Shown: positions 16,740 to 26,177, numbered from the stretch's first letter. The stretch is 64,000 nucleotides of DNA from UBA1847 sp965658465 (GCA_965658465.1 CBFHSG010000001.1:62001-126000); one strand, 5' to 3'. Made by a program: numbers and translations. The notes: generated by a model from the letters alone, not told the origin.

Positions 16740-17498
16740 TTACACCCGTCGTTTGCCGGCGCGTTCTCTACACGCGTCACCGAACGCCTTGAACAGCGCG
16801 CTCGAAAATTCGTTACTGCTCGCCTTCCACTCCGGATGCCACTGCACCGCCAGCGCAAACGCGCGGGCGTCGTCCACCGTGAAGGCCTCGATCAATCCAT
16901 CGTCGGCCACGGCCTCGACCGTCACGCCGTCGGCCAGCCGTGCCACGCCCTGCCCGTGCAGGGAATTCACCATTACATTTTCCGCGCCAGCGAGGCGCGC
17001 GAGCAATCCTCCCTCGACCAGGTTGACCGGGTGCGAAGGCCCGTACTGGATGTCCAGCGGATCGTCCGGATTCTCCTTGTGGCCGTGGTAACCCGGCACA
17101 TCCCCCAGTTTCTGGTGCAGCGTTCCGCCGAGAGCGACATTGAGTTCCTGGAATCCGCGGCAGATGGCGAACAGGGGCACGCCGGTTTGCAGCGCGTGCC
17201 TCGCAATCGGCAGCGTCAGCGCATCCCGGTGTGGGTCGCGCAAAGCGTTCGGATCCTCGGACTCGTTGCCGTAGTGATGCGGCTCAATATCGCTGTAGCT
17301 GCCGGTGAGCATGACGCCGTCGACCTGGTCCACGAGTTCGTCGATCGCGAGGTCATCCGCGAGCACGGGGATGATCATTGGAACCGCATCGGCGGCCTCG
17401 ATAACGGCTTTCAGGTATTTTTCCCCTGCCATGTGGTAAGGGTGGGGCTCATAGACGCGACGATCCGCCGGCACGCCGATAATGGCTTTCGGGCGCAT
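16740..17498 (-). CDS. puuD: Gamma-glutamyl-GABA hydrolase family protein (class I glutamine amidotransferase)
   Basis: 252 residues of the peptidase C26/PuuD family. The nucleophile elbow is AICRGFQELNVALGG, and the catalytic His/Glu are in ALAVQWHPEW. The family cleaves gamma-glutamyl-gamma-aminobutyrate to GABA and glutamate, the last step of the Puu pathway. It is followed after one base by the glutamylpolyamine-synthetase-like gene, so the two are probably translationally linked. The 86-base gap upstream to the NhaC-family gene has no clear terminator. Confidence 0.9.
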   Translation of the reverse strand: MRPKAIIGVPADRRVYEPHPYHMAGEKYLKAVIEAADAVPMIIPVLADDLAIDELVDQVDGVMLTGSYSDIEPHHYGNESEDPNALRDPHRDALTLPIARHALQTGVPLFAICRGFQELNVALGGTLHQKLGDVPGYHGHKENPDDPLDIQYGPSHPVNLVEGGLLARLAGAENVMVNSLHGQGVARLADGVTVEAVADDGLIEAFTVDDARAFALAVQWHPEWKASSNEFSSALFKAFGDACRERAGKRRV

Positions 17499-17583
17499 AT
17501 GGGGACAAACCCCGGCACTCCTCTACGGTCAGAAGGCTAAAGGATACGCTACGGGATACCGCCGAGTATAGATTGCAGGCGGC

Positions 17584-19446
17584 TCAGTCGGCGACCGCAG
17601 CGTCGGCCTGCCGCCCCCGCAGCCGCAAAACGACGTAGAGAATCACGCCGCCCACAAGCAGCGACACCCACGGCGGCACGCCGTAGCCGCCGGGTACCGT
17701 ACCAATCACGATTGCAACGAGACCGACCAGCAATGCATAGGGCAGCTGGGTGCGGACATGCTCGATGTGGTTGCATCCCGACGCGATCGATGACAGCACC
17801 GTGGTATCGGAGATCGGCGAGCAGTGGTCGCCCCAGACGGCACCGGCAAGAACGCAGGAGACGGACGAGTACAGGATGTGCATGTCGCCTGCCTCGGTCA
17901 TGCCGTTGACGCTCATCACCGCCCACGCGAGCGGTATTACGAGCGGCACCAGGATACCCATCGTGCCCCAGCTGGTTCCGGTCGCAAATGCCGTCACGCC
18001 GGCCAGCACGAACACGGCCGCGGGCACCCAGGCGGCGGGTATCGACTCGCCGAGAATCGTGATCAGGTAGTCCTTAGCGTGCAGCGCCGTAGTAACGTCC
18101 GCCATCGACCATGCCAGCACCAGCACGATCATTCCGAAGAGCGTCGCGCGGGCGCCACCGTACCAGGCATCGACGGTTTCGTGGGTCGTCAGGATACGCT
18201 GCCCGATGGACATCGCGGCGGCGGTCAGCGCGCCGATGAAGGACGCCCACATCATCGCCTTGTACGGATTCGCGGCGCCGATGATTTCCCTGATTGTTTC
18301 GCCCTCGCCCGTTGCGTACAGGCCGCCGAGCAGCCCCAGGACCAGCACGATGATCGGCACGAACGCATTCAGGGGTCGGGCCGGTGCGTCGGGCTTCGGT
18401 TCCAGAGTGTCGCTATTCTCCGATTCCGCGTCTTCATCGACCGACAGTACCCTGCCATTGCGGGCGCGCACCTCCGCCGTGTACATCGGCCCCATGTCGC
18501 GACCGGTAACCGCAACCATGAAGACGAAGACGATCGCAAGGATCGGGTAAAAGCTGTAGGGGATCGATTGCAGGAAGACCTCGTAGGCCGGCACGTGCTC
18601 GAGTTCGGTGATGCCCTGCAGCGCCTCGTCGATGAGGCTGACCTCGTAGCCGATCCAGGTCGTGATCAACGCGATACTCACCACGGGCGCCGCTGTCGAA
18701 TCCACGATGTACGCGAGTTTTTCGCGTGAAATCTTCAGTTGATCGGTAATCGGCCGTGCGGTGTTGCCGACGACGAGGGTGTTCGCGTAATCGTCGAAGA
18801 AAATCATCAGCCCCATGAGCCAGGCGGCCACCTGAGCGCCCATCGCGGTCTGTGCACGGCTGACGACCATCTTCACGATAGCCATCATGCCGCCGTTGCG
18901 CGTGATGATGCCCACCATGCCGCCGATCATCATCGTGAACAGTATGATAGCGGCGTGATCGACGTCGGCGACCGCGTTGGCGACGAATACCTGGAAAGAA
19001 TCGAGCAGGCCGACGGCCGCCCCTTTCGGTGAGAACGAGTGCAGTGCGGTGGCACCGAGCCAGATACCGAGCAGCAGGGCCGGCACGACGCTGCGGATGA
19101 TCAGCGCGACGGCGATCGCCGTAAACGCCGGCAGCAATGAAACCCAGCCGGGCATCACACGCAACTCGACCGTGCCGGCGTCGGCGCCGGCGGCAAAGCC
19201 GAGCGTGACGCGGCCACTGCCGCTGACGACCAGTTCCGCCAGCGTGGCAACGCCGGCATCGTCGGCCGTGGCGGAGTACTTGCGGTCTTCGATTTCGACA
19301 TTGACTGCGGCAGCGGCTGGTACGCCCTTTACGACGACCTCGAACGGCACCTCGTCGAGCACGACTCGCGGAACCTCGGCCTCGATGGCCGCCGCACCGG
19401 GCGCACATGCGAGCAAGAGTAGCCCCGCGCAAAGGCCGCGAAACAC
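17584..19446 (-). CDS. NhaC-family Na+/H+ antiporter-like transporter with N-terminal extracytoplasmic domain
   Basis: About 620 residues from a GTG that begins a good signal-like sequence (FRGLCAGLLLLACAPGAAA). Residues ~20-110 form a small beta-rich domain outside the membrane; from about residue 112 there are roughly 11-12 membrane helices with NhaC motifs such as FFDDYANTLVVG and ATGTSWGTMGILVPL. NhaC proteins exchange Na+/H+, but relatives move arginine, tyrosine or other amines. Placement in the polyamine block suggests amine uptake (inference). The open frame reaches 19536 into the divergent gene; an ATC codon after AGGAATAAGAAC is another possible but non-standard start. Confidence 0.78.
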   Translation of the reverse strand: MFRGLCAGLLLLACAPGAAAIEAEVPRVVLDEVPFEVVVKGVPAAAAVNVEIEDRKYSATADDAGVATLAELVVSGSGRVTLGFAAGADAGTVELRVMPGWVSLLPAFTAIAVALIIRSVVPALLLGIWLGATALHSFSPKGAAVGLLDSFQVFVANAVADVDHAAIILFTMMIGGMVGIITRNGGMMAIVKMVVSRAQTAMGAQVAAWLMGLMIFFDDYANTLVVGNTARPITDQLKISREKLAYIVDSTAAPVVSIALITTWIGYEVSLIDEALQGITELEHVPAYEVFLQSIPYSFYPILAIVFVFMVAVTGRDMGPMYTAEVRARNGRVLSVDEDAESENSDTLEPKPDAPARPLNAFVPIIVLVLGLLGGLYATGEGETIREIIGAANPYKAMMWASFIGALTAAAMSIGQRILTTHETVDAWYGGARATLFGMIVLVLAWSMADVTTALHAKDYLITILGESIPAAWVPAAVFVLAGVTAFATGTSWGTMGILVPLVIPLAWAVMSVNGMTEAGDMHILYSSVSCVLAGAVWGDHCSPISDTTVLSSIASGCNHIEHVRTQLPYALLVGLVAIVIGTVPGGYGVPPWVSLLVGGVILYVVLRLRGRQADAAVAD

Positions 19447-19510
19447 CCCGAAACGGGCGTACAGGTCTTTGATTTTGATGTTCTTATTCCTGCCGCTTGT
19501 GACTGCCGGA

Positions 19511-19520
19511 ATGGTACCAT
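19511..19520. promoter_or_regulatory. Palindrome ATGGTACCAT at the NhaC/glutamylpolyamine synthetase divergence
   Basis: A perfect 10-base palindrome lies on the start of the + strand gene. Such a short dyad at a divergent junction could be an operator for a GntR- or PuuR-like regulator, but no regulator gene of that kind is in the window. Confidence 0.25.
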
Positions 19521-20916
19521 GCGGCGGATGACACAACGAAAATCATCCCTGAAGACCGAACTCCGCAGGCTCCTGAAGGAGCAGCCCGACACGGTATCCA
19601 TCGAACTGCTCGTGGCTGACATGCACGGCTTCCTCAAGGGCAAGCGCATCCAGGCAGAGGATATGGACAAGGTCTGCAGCAAAGGATTTTCGATGTGCGC
19701 GGGCGTTGTGCTGCTCGACGGTCTCGGTTACACGATCCCTGGTTTTCCGTTCGGCGAGGCCGACGGCGATCCCGACAAGGAGTGCCGCCTGGTGCCGGGC
19801 AGCATTGCGCCGGTGCCGTGGTCGGAACAGCCCATGGCGCAGGCGATGTTCAGGTACTACGAGGAAGATGGCTCACCGTTCTTTGCCGATCCCCGCGCCG
19901 TGCTGGAAAAAGCGCTCGAACCGCTGTACCGGAAACGCCTGAAGGTGGTGATGGCGACCGAACTCGAGTTTTACCTGCTCGACGCAGAGGCCGACACGCC
20001 GACACCCGGCGTGCCGCGGGTACCGGCCATCGGCGTGCCGCAGCCAGGCACCCAGGTATACAGCCACGACGACCTGTGGGAGGTCGAGGCCTTTTTGAAC
20101 GACGTCTACGACTGGTGCGAGGCGCAGCGCATTCCGGCGGAATCCGCGATCTCCGAGTATGCGCAGGGTCAGTTCGAGGTCAACCTGCGGCACGTCGACG
20201 ATCCGGTGCTGGCCTGTGACCACGCCGTACTCCTGAAACGCATCATCAAGGCGGCGGCGCGCAAGCACGGCTTCGTCGCATCCTTCATGGCCAAGCCGTT
20301 TGCAGAAGAGAGCGGTTGCGGGCTGCACGTGCACATGAGCCTGGTGGACGAGAACGGCCTCAACTACTTCTCACAGGGCAAGGAAAAGATGGCCTCGCCG
20401 CCGTTCTCCGCGAGACTGCGTCATGCCGTCGGCGGCCTCCTCAAGGCCATGCCCGAGAGTACGGCGATCTTTGCCCCCAACGCAAACTCCTACCGGCGCT
20501 TGCGGCCGGAGAGTTTTGCCCCGGTCGAACCGAACTGGGGCGTTAACCACCGCGCCGTTGCCGTGCGGGTGCCCATGTCGGACGAGAAGAACCTGCGTTT
20601 CGAACACCGCGTCGCCGGTGCCGATGCAAATCCCTACCTGGTTACGGCGGCCATCGCGGCAGCGGTGCATCACGGGCTGACCAGCAAATGCGATCCTGGC
20701 CGCATGGTCGAAGAAGGCGAGGTGGTCTCGCTCAAGACGCGAATTCCCGTCCGCTGGGATGCGGCGCTCGACAAGTTCTCGCGCAGCAAGGTGCTGCCCG
20801 CCTATCTCGGCAAGGACTACTGCAGGTTCTTCCTGGGCAACCGCCGCGCGGAATCCGCAGCATTTCACAATACCATCAGCCCGCTCGACTACGAGTGGTA
20901 CCTGCGTTCGGTCTAG
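19519..20916 (+). CDS. puuA: Glutamine synthetase family protein, probable gamma-glutamylputrescine synthetase (copy 2)
   Basis: 465 residues; ATG at 19528 is an alternative start. Core motifs: ATELEFYLLD, QFEVNLRHVDD, GLHVHMSLVDENG, FAPNANSYRRL and RFEHRVAGADANPYL. The length and C-terminus are PuuA-like. The enzyme would join L-glutamate to putrescine or another polyamine with ATP. It is divergent from the NhaC-family gene, and its TAG stop shares CTAG with the convergent ggt stop. It differs throughout from the copy at 15407, so the two probably use different amines or act at different steps. Confidence 0.87.
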   Translation: MRRMTQRKSSLKTELRRLLKEQPDTVSIELLVADMHGFLKGKRIQAEDMDKVCSKGFSMCAGVVLLDGLGYTIPGFPFGEADGDPDKECRLVPGSIAPVPWSEQPMAQAMFRYYEEDGSPFFADPRAVLEKALEPLYRKRLKVVMATELEFYLLDAEADTPTPGVPRVPAIGVPQPGTQVYSHDDLWEVEAFLNDVYDWCEAQRIPAESAISEYAQGQFEVNLRHVDDPVLACDHAVLLKRIIKAAARKHGFVASFMAKPFAEESGCGLHVHMSLVDENGLNYFSQGKEKMASPPFSARLRHAVGGLLKAMPESTAIFAPNANSYRRLRPESFAPVEPNWGVNHRAVAVRVPMSDEKNLRFEHRVAGADANPYLVTAAIAAAVHHGLTSKCDPGRMVEEGEVVSLKTRIPVRWDAALDKFSRSKVLPAYLGKDYCRFFLGNRRAESAAFHNTISPLDYEWYLRSV

Positions 20917-22646
20917 TCGCGCGCCGGCGCGATGCTGGCCGCATTGGGCCGCCGGGGATCGGAGGAACCCCTGAACACGCCATCCTTCCAGGCAACCGTC
21001 TGCAGGCTGCCCATCGACCATTGCGTTGCCGCGATGTCGTGGCCGCGCGCCTCGAGGATTCGTATCGTGTCCGGGCTGAAGCCGGACTCGAGCTGCAGGA
21101 CATCGGGTAACCACTGATGATGCATGCGCGGAGCTGCTTCAGCCTCCGCGATATTCATGTCATGGTCGATGACATTGACGATCATCTGCAGCACCGTAGT
21201 AATGATGCGGCTGCCACCCGGGCTACCGGTCGCAAACCAGGCCTTGCCGTCGTCCAGGACGATGGTCGGTGTCATCGAACTGAGCGGTCTCTTGCCGCTC
21301 TCGATTTCGTTCGCCTCGTGGCCAATGAGCCCATAGGCATTCGGCACGCCTGACTTTGCAGAGAAATCGTCCATCTCGTTATTGAGCAGGAAGCCCGCGC
21401 CGGTGACGGCGATCCCCGAGCCAAAAGAGAAGTTCAGCGTAGTTGTGTTCGAAACGACGTTGCCGTCGCTGTCGATCACGGAGAAGTGGGTAGTGTCGGG
21501 ACTTTCGTAAGCGGGCGGTACGCCCGGCGCGACCTCGGATGACGGCCGCGCCTGCTTCATATCGATCGTCGCTGCCAGCTGCTTTGCGTAGGCCTTGCTC
21601 ATGAGCCACTCGGCCGGAACGTCATAATAATCGGGGTCGCCGAGGTGCTTGCTGCGGTCGGCGTAGGCGAGCCGCGCTGTCTCCGCCAGCACGTGAATCG
21701 CGTCAGCGCTACCAGAGCCGAATTCGGTCATCGGGAAGTTCTCGAGTATGTTCAGCATCTGCACAATGTGAATTCCGCCCGAACTTGGCGGCGGCATCGT
21801 CAGCACCTCGTAGCCTCTGTAGGTGCTGCGCGCCGCATCGCGAATGGCGGGCTCGTAGGCCGCCAGCGACCCGGCATCGATTAGCCCGCCATGCCTCTCC
21901 ATTTCTGCGACGATCTTCGCCGCGACCTCGCCCTTGTAGAACGCGTCGGGCCCGTCGACGGCGATGGCTTCGAGCGTATCGGCGAGATCCGGCTGCATGA
22001 AGCGCTCGCCCGGCTCGTAAGGTTCGCCGCCCGGCTTGTAGAAGTAGCGGCAGGCGGCTTCGAAGCGGCACAAGCGCTCCTTCCGCGACGCGAGCAATCC
22101 GGCGAGATCGTAGGTCACCTCGAAACCGTCGCGCGCCAGCCGCATGGCAGGATCGACAACGCGTTTCCAGGGGAGTCGCCCGTAGTCCCGGTGCGCCCGC
22201 CAGAGACCCGCCACCGTACCCGGCACGCCGGCGGAAGAATGGCTGAAGCGCGCCTTGATATTGTCGACGTTGCCGTCCTTGTCAAGAAACATGTCGCGGC
22301 CGGCGCGCCGCGGTGCTTCCTCGCGATAGTCGATCGCAACGGTCTCCCCCGAATCGGCATCGTGCACGAGCATGAAGCCACCGCCGCCGAGATTACCTGC
22401 ACGCGGCAGCGTCACTGCCAGCGCAAATCCGACCGCTACCGCTGCGTCGACCGCATTGCCACCATCCGCGAGCACCTGCGCGCCCACTTGCGTCGCGTGA
22501 GCGTTCTGCGACGACACCATGCCATTGGCACCCAGGATCGGGTGCCGAAGGTCGCTGTAGCGGATGATCGGCGCTTCGCTCGCCTGCGCGAAGGCGAGGG
22601 ACAGCGGCAGCAGGGCAGCGACGAGAAAAGCGGTGAGTTTGCGCAT
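20913..22646 (-). CDS. ggt: Gamma-glutamyltransferase, periplasmic
   Basis: 577 residues from ATG 22646. Residues 1-22 are a signal peptide (MRKLTAFLVAALLPLSLAFAQA). The large subunit contains GGNAVDAAVAVGFALAVTLP and the GGGGFMLV glycine loop; autoprocessing is expected at the Thr of SPDTTHFSVID, which becomes the N-terminal nucleophile, and the oxyanion segment PLSSMTPTIV follows. It hydrolyses or transfers gamma-glutamyl groups, e.g. glutathione, in the periplasm. A link to the neighbouring gamma-glutamyl-amine genes is plausible but unproven. An open frame extends to 23141 only as an overlap with the transporter gene. Confidence 0.93.
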   Translation of the reverse strand: MRKLTAFLVAALLPLSLAFAQASEAPIIRYSDLRHPILGANGMVSSQNAHATQVGAQVLADGGNAVDAAVAVGFALAVTLPRAGNLGGGGFMLVHDADSGETVAIDYREEAPRRAGRDMFLDKDGNVDNIKARFSHSSAGVPGTVAGLWRAHRDYGRLPWKRVVDPAMRLARDGFEVTYDLAGLLASRKERLCRFEAACRYFYKPGGEPYEPGERFMQPDLADTLEAIAVDGPDAFYKGEVAAKIVAEMERHGGLIDAGSLAAYEPAIRDAARSTYRGYEVLTMPPPSSGGIHIVQMLNILENFPMTEFGSGSADAIHVLAETARLAYADRSKHLGDPDYYDVPAEWLMSKAYAKQLAATIDMKQARPSSEVAPGVPPAYESPDTTHFSVIDSDGNVVSNTTTLNFSFGSGIAVTGAGFLLNNEMDDFSAKSGVPNAYGLIGHEANEIESGKRPLSSMTPTIVLDDGKAWFATGSPGGSRIITTVLQMIVNVIDHDMNIAEAEAAPRMHHQWLPDVLQLESGFSPDTIRILEARGHDIAATQWSMGSLQTVAWKDGVFRGSSDPRRPNAASIAPARD

Positions 22647-22675
22647 CGGGAATGGTTCCGGGGAGACAAATTCGT

Positions 22676-23926
22676 CTAGGGCAGAGTCGCCTTGAAGATG
22701 AAAAAGAAGACGATCGCGAGAAATGCACCTGCGGGAATCGTTACGACCCAGGAGACGAAGATGCGTACGACGACCCGCAAATCTATAGCCTCGATGCCTC
22801 GGGCAAGGCCCACGCCAAGTACCGCACCGACGAGTGTATGGGTGGTCGAGATCGGCATTCCCGTGCCCGAGGCGATGACAATCGTCGTCGCTGCGGCGAG
22901 CTCGGCGGCAAAGCCGCGGCTCGGCGTCAACTGCGTGATCTTCCTGCCGACGGTCGATATCACACGGATACCATAGGTTGCGAGGCCGATCACGATACCG
23001 CCGCCACCAATCATCAGCACCCAGATCGGTAGAGACGATTTTGCAGCGACAGCGCCGGTGCTGGCCACGCTGATGACTGCCGCGAGCGGGCCGATCGCAT
23101 TGGCCACGTCGTTCGACCCGTGGGCGAATGCCATAGAGCAAGCGGTTACAACCATCAATACACCGAATACACGTTCAACGGTGTAGAAATGCTCCTTCTT
23201 CTCGACCTTTGGATCCGGTTTGATGCGATTAATCGCGACGGCCCCGATCACGGCGATGACCACGGCGATGGCGACCGCCATCAGGTAAGCATTGCCGAGT
23301 GAGATCTTCAGGCCCACGTGCTTGAGCCCCTTCAAAATCGTCACGAGCGTTATCGTAAATCCGGCGAAAAAAATGTAGACAGGCACGAAACGCTTCGCCC
23401 GCGCCAGGGGATCCTCCCGCCTCAGGATCAACCACTGCACGCTCATGTAGATCAGGAATGCGATAAATCCCGCCGTGAGCGGCGAGACGACCCAGCTCAT
23501 GACGATCGTGCCGACCTTGTTCCAGTGCACGGCGTCGACACCGATACCGACCGCTGCGAAGCCGACAATGGCCCCCACGATGGAATGTGTCGTCGAAACC
23601 GGCCAGCCCTTGTGAGAGGCGACCAGAAGCCACGTGCCAGCGGCCAGCAAAGCGGCGAGCATGCCGTAAACCAGCAATTCCGGCGTTCCGGACAGCCGTT
23701 CGGCATCCACGATGCCCTTGCGAATCGTAGACGTTACCGCACCCCCGGCCAGCACGGCCCCGAGGAACTCGAATACCGCGGCAACGAGGATCGCCTGCTT
23801 GATGGTAAGCGCCTTGGAACCTACCGACGTGGCCATTGCGTTGGCCACATCGTTCGCGCCGATACCCCAGGCCATGAATATGCCGAACAAGGCCGCGAGG
23901 ACGATGTAAACCGTGGCTGCTTCCAT
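22676..23926 (-). CDS. pit: Inorganic phosphate transporter, Pit family
   Basis: 416 residues, about ten membrane helices. The duplicated Pit signatures are present: GANDVANAMATSVGSKALT near the N-terminus and HGSNDVANAIGPLAAV in the second half, each followed by a THT/THS loop (STTHSIVGAIVG, STTHTLVGAVLG). It imports metal-phosphate with protons or Na+. ATG at 23926 (MEAATVYIVLAALFG) is preferred to 23956 because it puts the first helix at the N-terminus. The DUF47 gene is immediately upstream (39 bases), the usual Pit accessory pair. Confidence 0.93.
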   Translation of the reverse strand: MEAATVYIVLAALFGIFMAWGIGANDVANAMATSVGSKALTIKQAILVAAVFEFLGAVLAGGAVTSTIRKGIVDAERLSGTPELLVYGMLAALLAAGTWLLVASHKGWPVSTTHSIVGAIVGFAAVGIGVDAVHWNKVGTIVMSWVVSPLTAGFIAFLIYMSVQWLILRREDPLARAKRFVPVYIFFAGFTITLVTILKGLKHVGLKISLGNAYLMAVAIAVVIAVIGAVAINRIKPDPKVEKKEHFYTVERVFGVLMVVTACSMAFAHGSNDVANAIGPLAAVISVASTGAVAAKSSLPIWVLMIGGGGIVIGLATYGIRVISTVGRKITQLTPSRGFAAELAAATTIVIASGTGMPISTTHTLVGAVLGVGLARGIEAIDLRVVVRIFVSWVVTIPAGAFLAIVFFFIFKATLP

Positions 23927-23965
23927 GTAGTGCCCCCGGGGATTACTCCCCGTCATTCTTCTTAT

Positions 23966-24640
23966 TTAATGTGAGAGCAGTAGCTCGAGTCGGCGACCGA
24001 CGCGTTCGGCCATGTCCGCGATTTCTCCGGTCAACTCGATGACCTGGTACATGAACATGGCGTCCACGGGCTTTAGCGTATCCTCGATTTCGAACAGCGC
24101 AGCGCGCAGTTCTGCCTGCTTGGAATCGGTGTCCGTCTCGATCCTGTCGAGCTCTTCGATAAGGCCCGCAACGAGACTGACTTCGGCGCCCCTGAACCCG
24201 GCGGTAAACAGCTCATCGAGCTCGCGCACGCTCTTGCGAGCCTGCTTGGTAGCGTCGATGTTTCGGTCCACGAAATCGATAAACTGTTCTGCGATCGGCT
24301 CCGGAATCTGCATCCGCCGACCCAGCACGATTCCCGAAACGTCCCGTGTACGGTTGGCGATCTTGTCCTGCACGAGCAGCAATTCGAGAAGGTCCTCACG
24401 TGGAACCGGCATAAAAAGGCTTTTCGGGAGATTCAGCCGGATTTCCTTCTTCAGGTCGTCGGCTTCCTGTTCGAGCGCCTCGATTCGACCGCGAACCTCC
24501 GCCGCCTTGTCCCAGTCTCCGCCGATCGCCGCCGCGAAAAACGGCCGCAGCTGCTTCGCGCACCGGTGAGCGATTTCGATGTGCTTTTCGAGCGGCATCA
24601 CTGGTGACGCGCCGAAGATGTTGGCCAACACGTTTGCCAT
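23966..24640 (-). CDS. DUF47/TIGR00153 family protein, PhoU-like Pit accessory
   Basis: 224 residues, almost entirely helical, from ATG 24640 (MANVLANIFGASPVMPLEKH). The family pattern is clear: LEQEADDLKKEIRLNLPKSLFMPVPREDLLELL and a C-terminal helix ending ELLLSH. PhoU-like proteins of this family are encoded next to Pit transporters and are thought to regulate them. The frame opens further upstream (24757), but those residues are unrelated and overlap the divergent EVE gene. It heads a two-gene operon with pit. Confidence 0.9.
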   Translation of the reverse strand: MANVLANIFGASPVMPLEKHIEIAHRCAKQLRPFFAAAIGGDWDKAAEVRGRIEALEQEADDLKKEIRLNLPKSLFMPVPREDLLELLLVQDKIANRTRDVSGIVLGRRMQIPEPIAEQFIDFVDRNIDATKQARKSVRELDELFTAGFRGAEVSLVAGLIEELDRIETDTDSKQAELRAALFEIEDTLKPVDAMFMYQVIELTGEIADMAERVGRRLELLLSH

Positions 24641-24755
24641 GGTTTTTTCCGGCTGTGCTTTTTGCGCGCAATCGTACCACAGTAGGTTACACCGGTTGTG
24701 CACCATCGCATGGTAAACTTCGCGGCCCCTGGAGCAGCTGAAAAAGACAGAAGAC

Positions 24756-25208
24756 ATGGCGAACTGGCTGATGAAATCCGAGCCCGATGCCTACAGCATC
24801 GACGACCTCGAGCGCGACGGCCGCGAGCCGTGGGACGGCATCCGCAATTACCAGGCCCGCAACACGATGCGTGACGACATGCGCATCGGCGACGAGGTTT
24901 TCTTCTATCACTCCAACTGCAAGGAGCCGGGCATCGTCGGCATCATGAAAGTCGCGAGCAAGCCCTACCCGGATCCGACGCAGTTCGATCCGGACTCGAA
25001 GTATTACGACCCCAAGAGCAGCGCGGACGACCCTCGCTGGGTGCTCGTCGACGTCGAGTTCGTGCGTAAACTCTCGCGCACGATAACGCTCGCTGAACTC
25101 AAGGACCAGGCAAAACTCGACGGCATGGTCCTGCTGCGCCGCGGCAACCGCCTGTCCATCATGCCCGTCGAAAAACGGCACTGGAACCTGATCCTCGGGC
25201 TGGAGTAA
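24756..25208 (+). CDS. EVE domain-containing protein
   Basis: 150 residues, a single EVE (PUA/YTH-like) domain with the signature NWLMKSEPDAYSIDDL, GIRNYQARNTMR and FFYHSNCKEPGIVGI. EVE domains bind modified bases in RNA or DNA. The standalone bacterial form is common, of uncertain physiological role. Its TAA is directly followed by the ATG of the hydrolase gene, so the two are almost certainly co-transcribed. Confidence 0.92.
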   Translation: MANWLMKSEPDAYSIDDLERDGREPWDGIRNYQARNTMRDDMRIGDEVFFYHSNCKEPGIVGIMKVASKPYPDPTQFDPDSKYYDPKSSADDPRWVLVDVEFVRKLSRTITLAELKDQAKLDGMVLLRRGNRLSIMPVEKRHWNLILGLE

Positions 25209-26177
25209 ATGGCACAGCGCAAGCTCCTCCTGATTGCCGCGGCGGCTGCGCTGGTCGGTGGCCTCGTTTACCTGACCACGCCGCCCGCACTCGTCAACGC
25301 CGCGATACGACCGCAGTTGCCCGACAACATCGAGGCCTGGCTGGCCGATTCCGAGCGTCGGGTAGCGTCGCAATACGCGCTGATACCCGATACGGAGAAA
25401 CGCGTGACCTGGTACGGCGAGGCCGGCGCGCGCACGCCCTACGCCGTCGTCAACCTGCACGGCTTTTCCGCCACGCGCCAGGAAACCGCGCCGCTGGCCG
25501 AGCGCGTGGCCGCGGCGCTCGGCGCCAATCTCTTTGAAACTCGGCTGACGGGCCACGGCCACACACGGCAGCCGATGCACGAGGTGCAGGCCGAGGACTG
25601 GCTCGACGATACCGCCGAGGCGCTGGCGATCGGTGCGCGGCTGGGCGACAGGATCGTCGTTATCGGCACCTCGACCGGCGGCACCCTGGCGCTCGCCATG
25701 AGCAATCACGACACCGCGGACGCGGTCTCGGACATCGTCGTCATCTCGCCCAACCTGCAGCCCGGCGACGGCAAAGCCGCCTGGCTGACCCGGCCGGCCG
25801 GGCCGCTGATCGCGCGGCTGATTGCCGGCGATACCCGGAGCTGGGAAGCCCACAACGAGCTGCAGGCGCGCTACTGGTCGACGAGCTATCCTATCGAGGC
25901 CGCCATCGAAATGATGCGGCTCGTCGATCTGCTCGATTCACGACTGCCGCTGCAACTGCAACAGAACCTGCTCGTCCTGCTGTCGCCGGACGACAAGGTC
26001 GTCTCTCCCGAGGCCACGAAGCGGGCGTTCGGGTACATCAGCGCACCGCACAAGGCACTGATCGAAATCGAGGATGTCGGCGACCCCAGCAATCACGTGC
26101 TCGCGGGCGATATCCTGTCACCCGGCAGCACCGACGACATCGCGGCTTTGATCGTGGAATTCGTGCGCCGCCGCTAG
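25209..26177 (+). CDS. Alpha/beta hydrolase, membrane-anchored or exported
   Basis: 322 residues. A hydrophobic N-terminus (LLLIAAAAALVGGLVYLTT) suggests a membrane anchor or signal peptide. The alpha/beta hydrolase fold has oxyanion region NLHGFSATRQ, nucleophile GTSTGG (Ser in VVIGTSTGGTLAL), acid in LLSPDDKVV and catalytic His in SNHVLAG. Substrate unknown; lysophospholipase or carboxylesterase activities are typical. It begins at the base after the EVE stop and ends sharing a CTAG with the convergent Mur-like ligase gene. Confidence 0.82.
   Translation: MAQRKLLLIAAAAALVGGLVYLTTPPALVNAAIRPQLPDNIEAWLADSERRVASQYALIPDTEKRVTWYGEAGARTPYAVVNLHGFSATRQETAPLAERVAAALGANLFETRLTGHGHTRQPMHEVQAEDWLDDTAEALAIGARLGDRIVVIGTSTGGTLALAMSNHDTADAVSDIVVISPNLQPGDGKAAWLTRPAGPLIARLIAGDTRSWEAHNELQARYWSTSYPIEAAIEMMRLVDLLDSRLPLQLQQNLLVLLSPDDKVVSPEATKRAFGYISAPHKALIEIEDVGDPSNHVLAGDILSPGSTDDIAALIVEFVRRR

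Noticed and set aside
20913..23141. 742-residue form of gamma-glutamyltransferase
   Set aside because: The first 165 residues are an out-of-frame reading of the Pit transporter gene; ATG 22646 starts a proper signal peptide.
24687..25853. 388-residue minus-strand frame opposite EVE and hydrolase genes
   Set aside because: Shadow across two well-supported genes.
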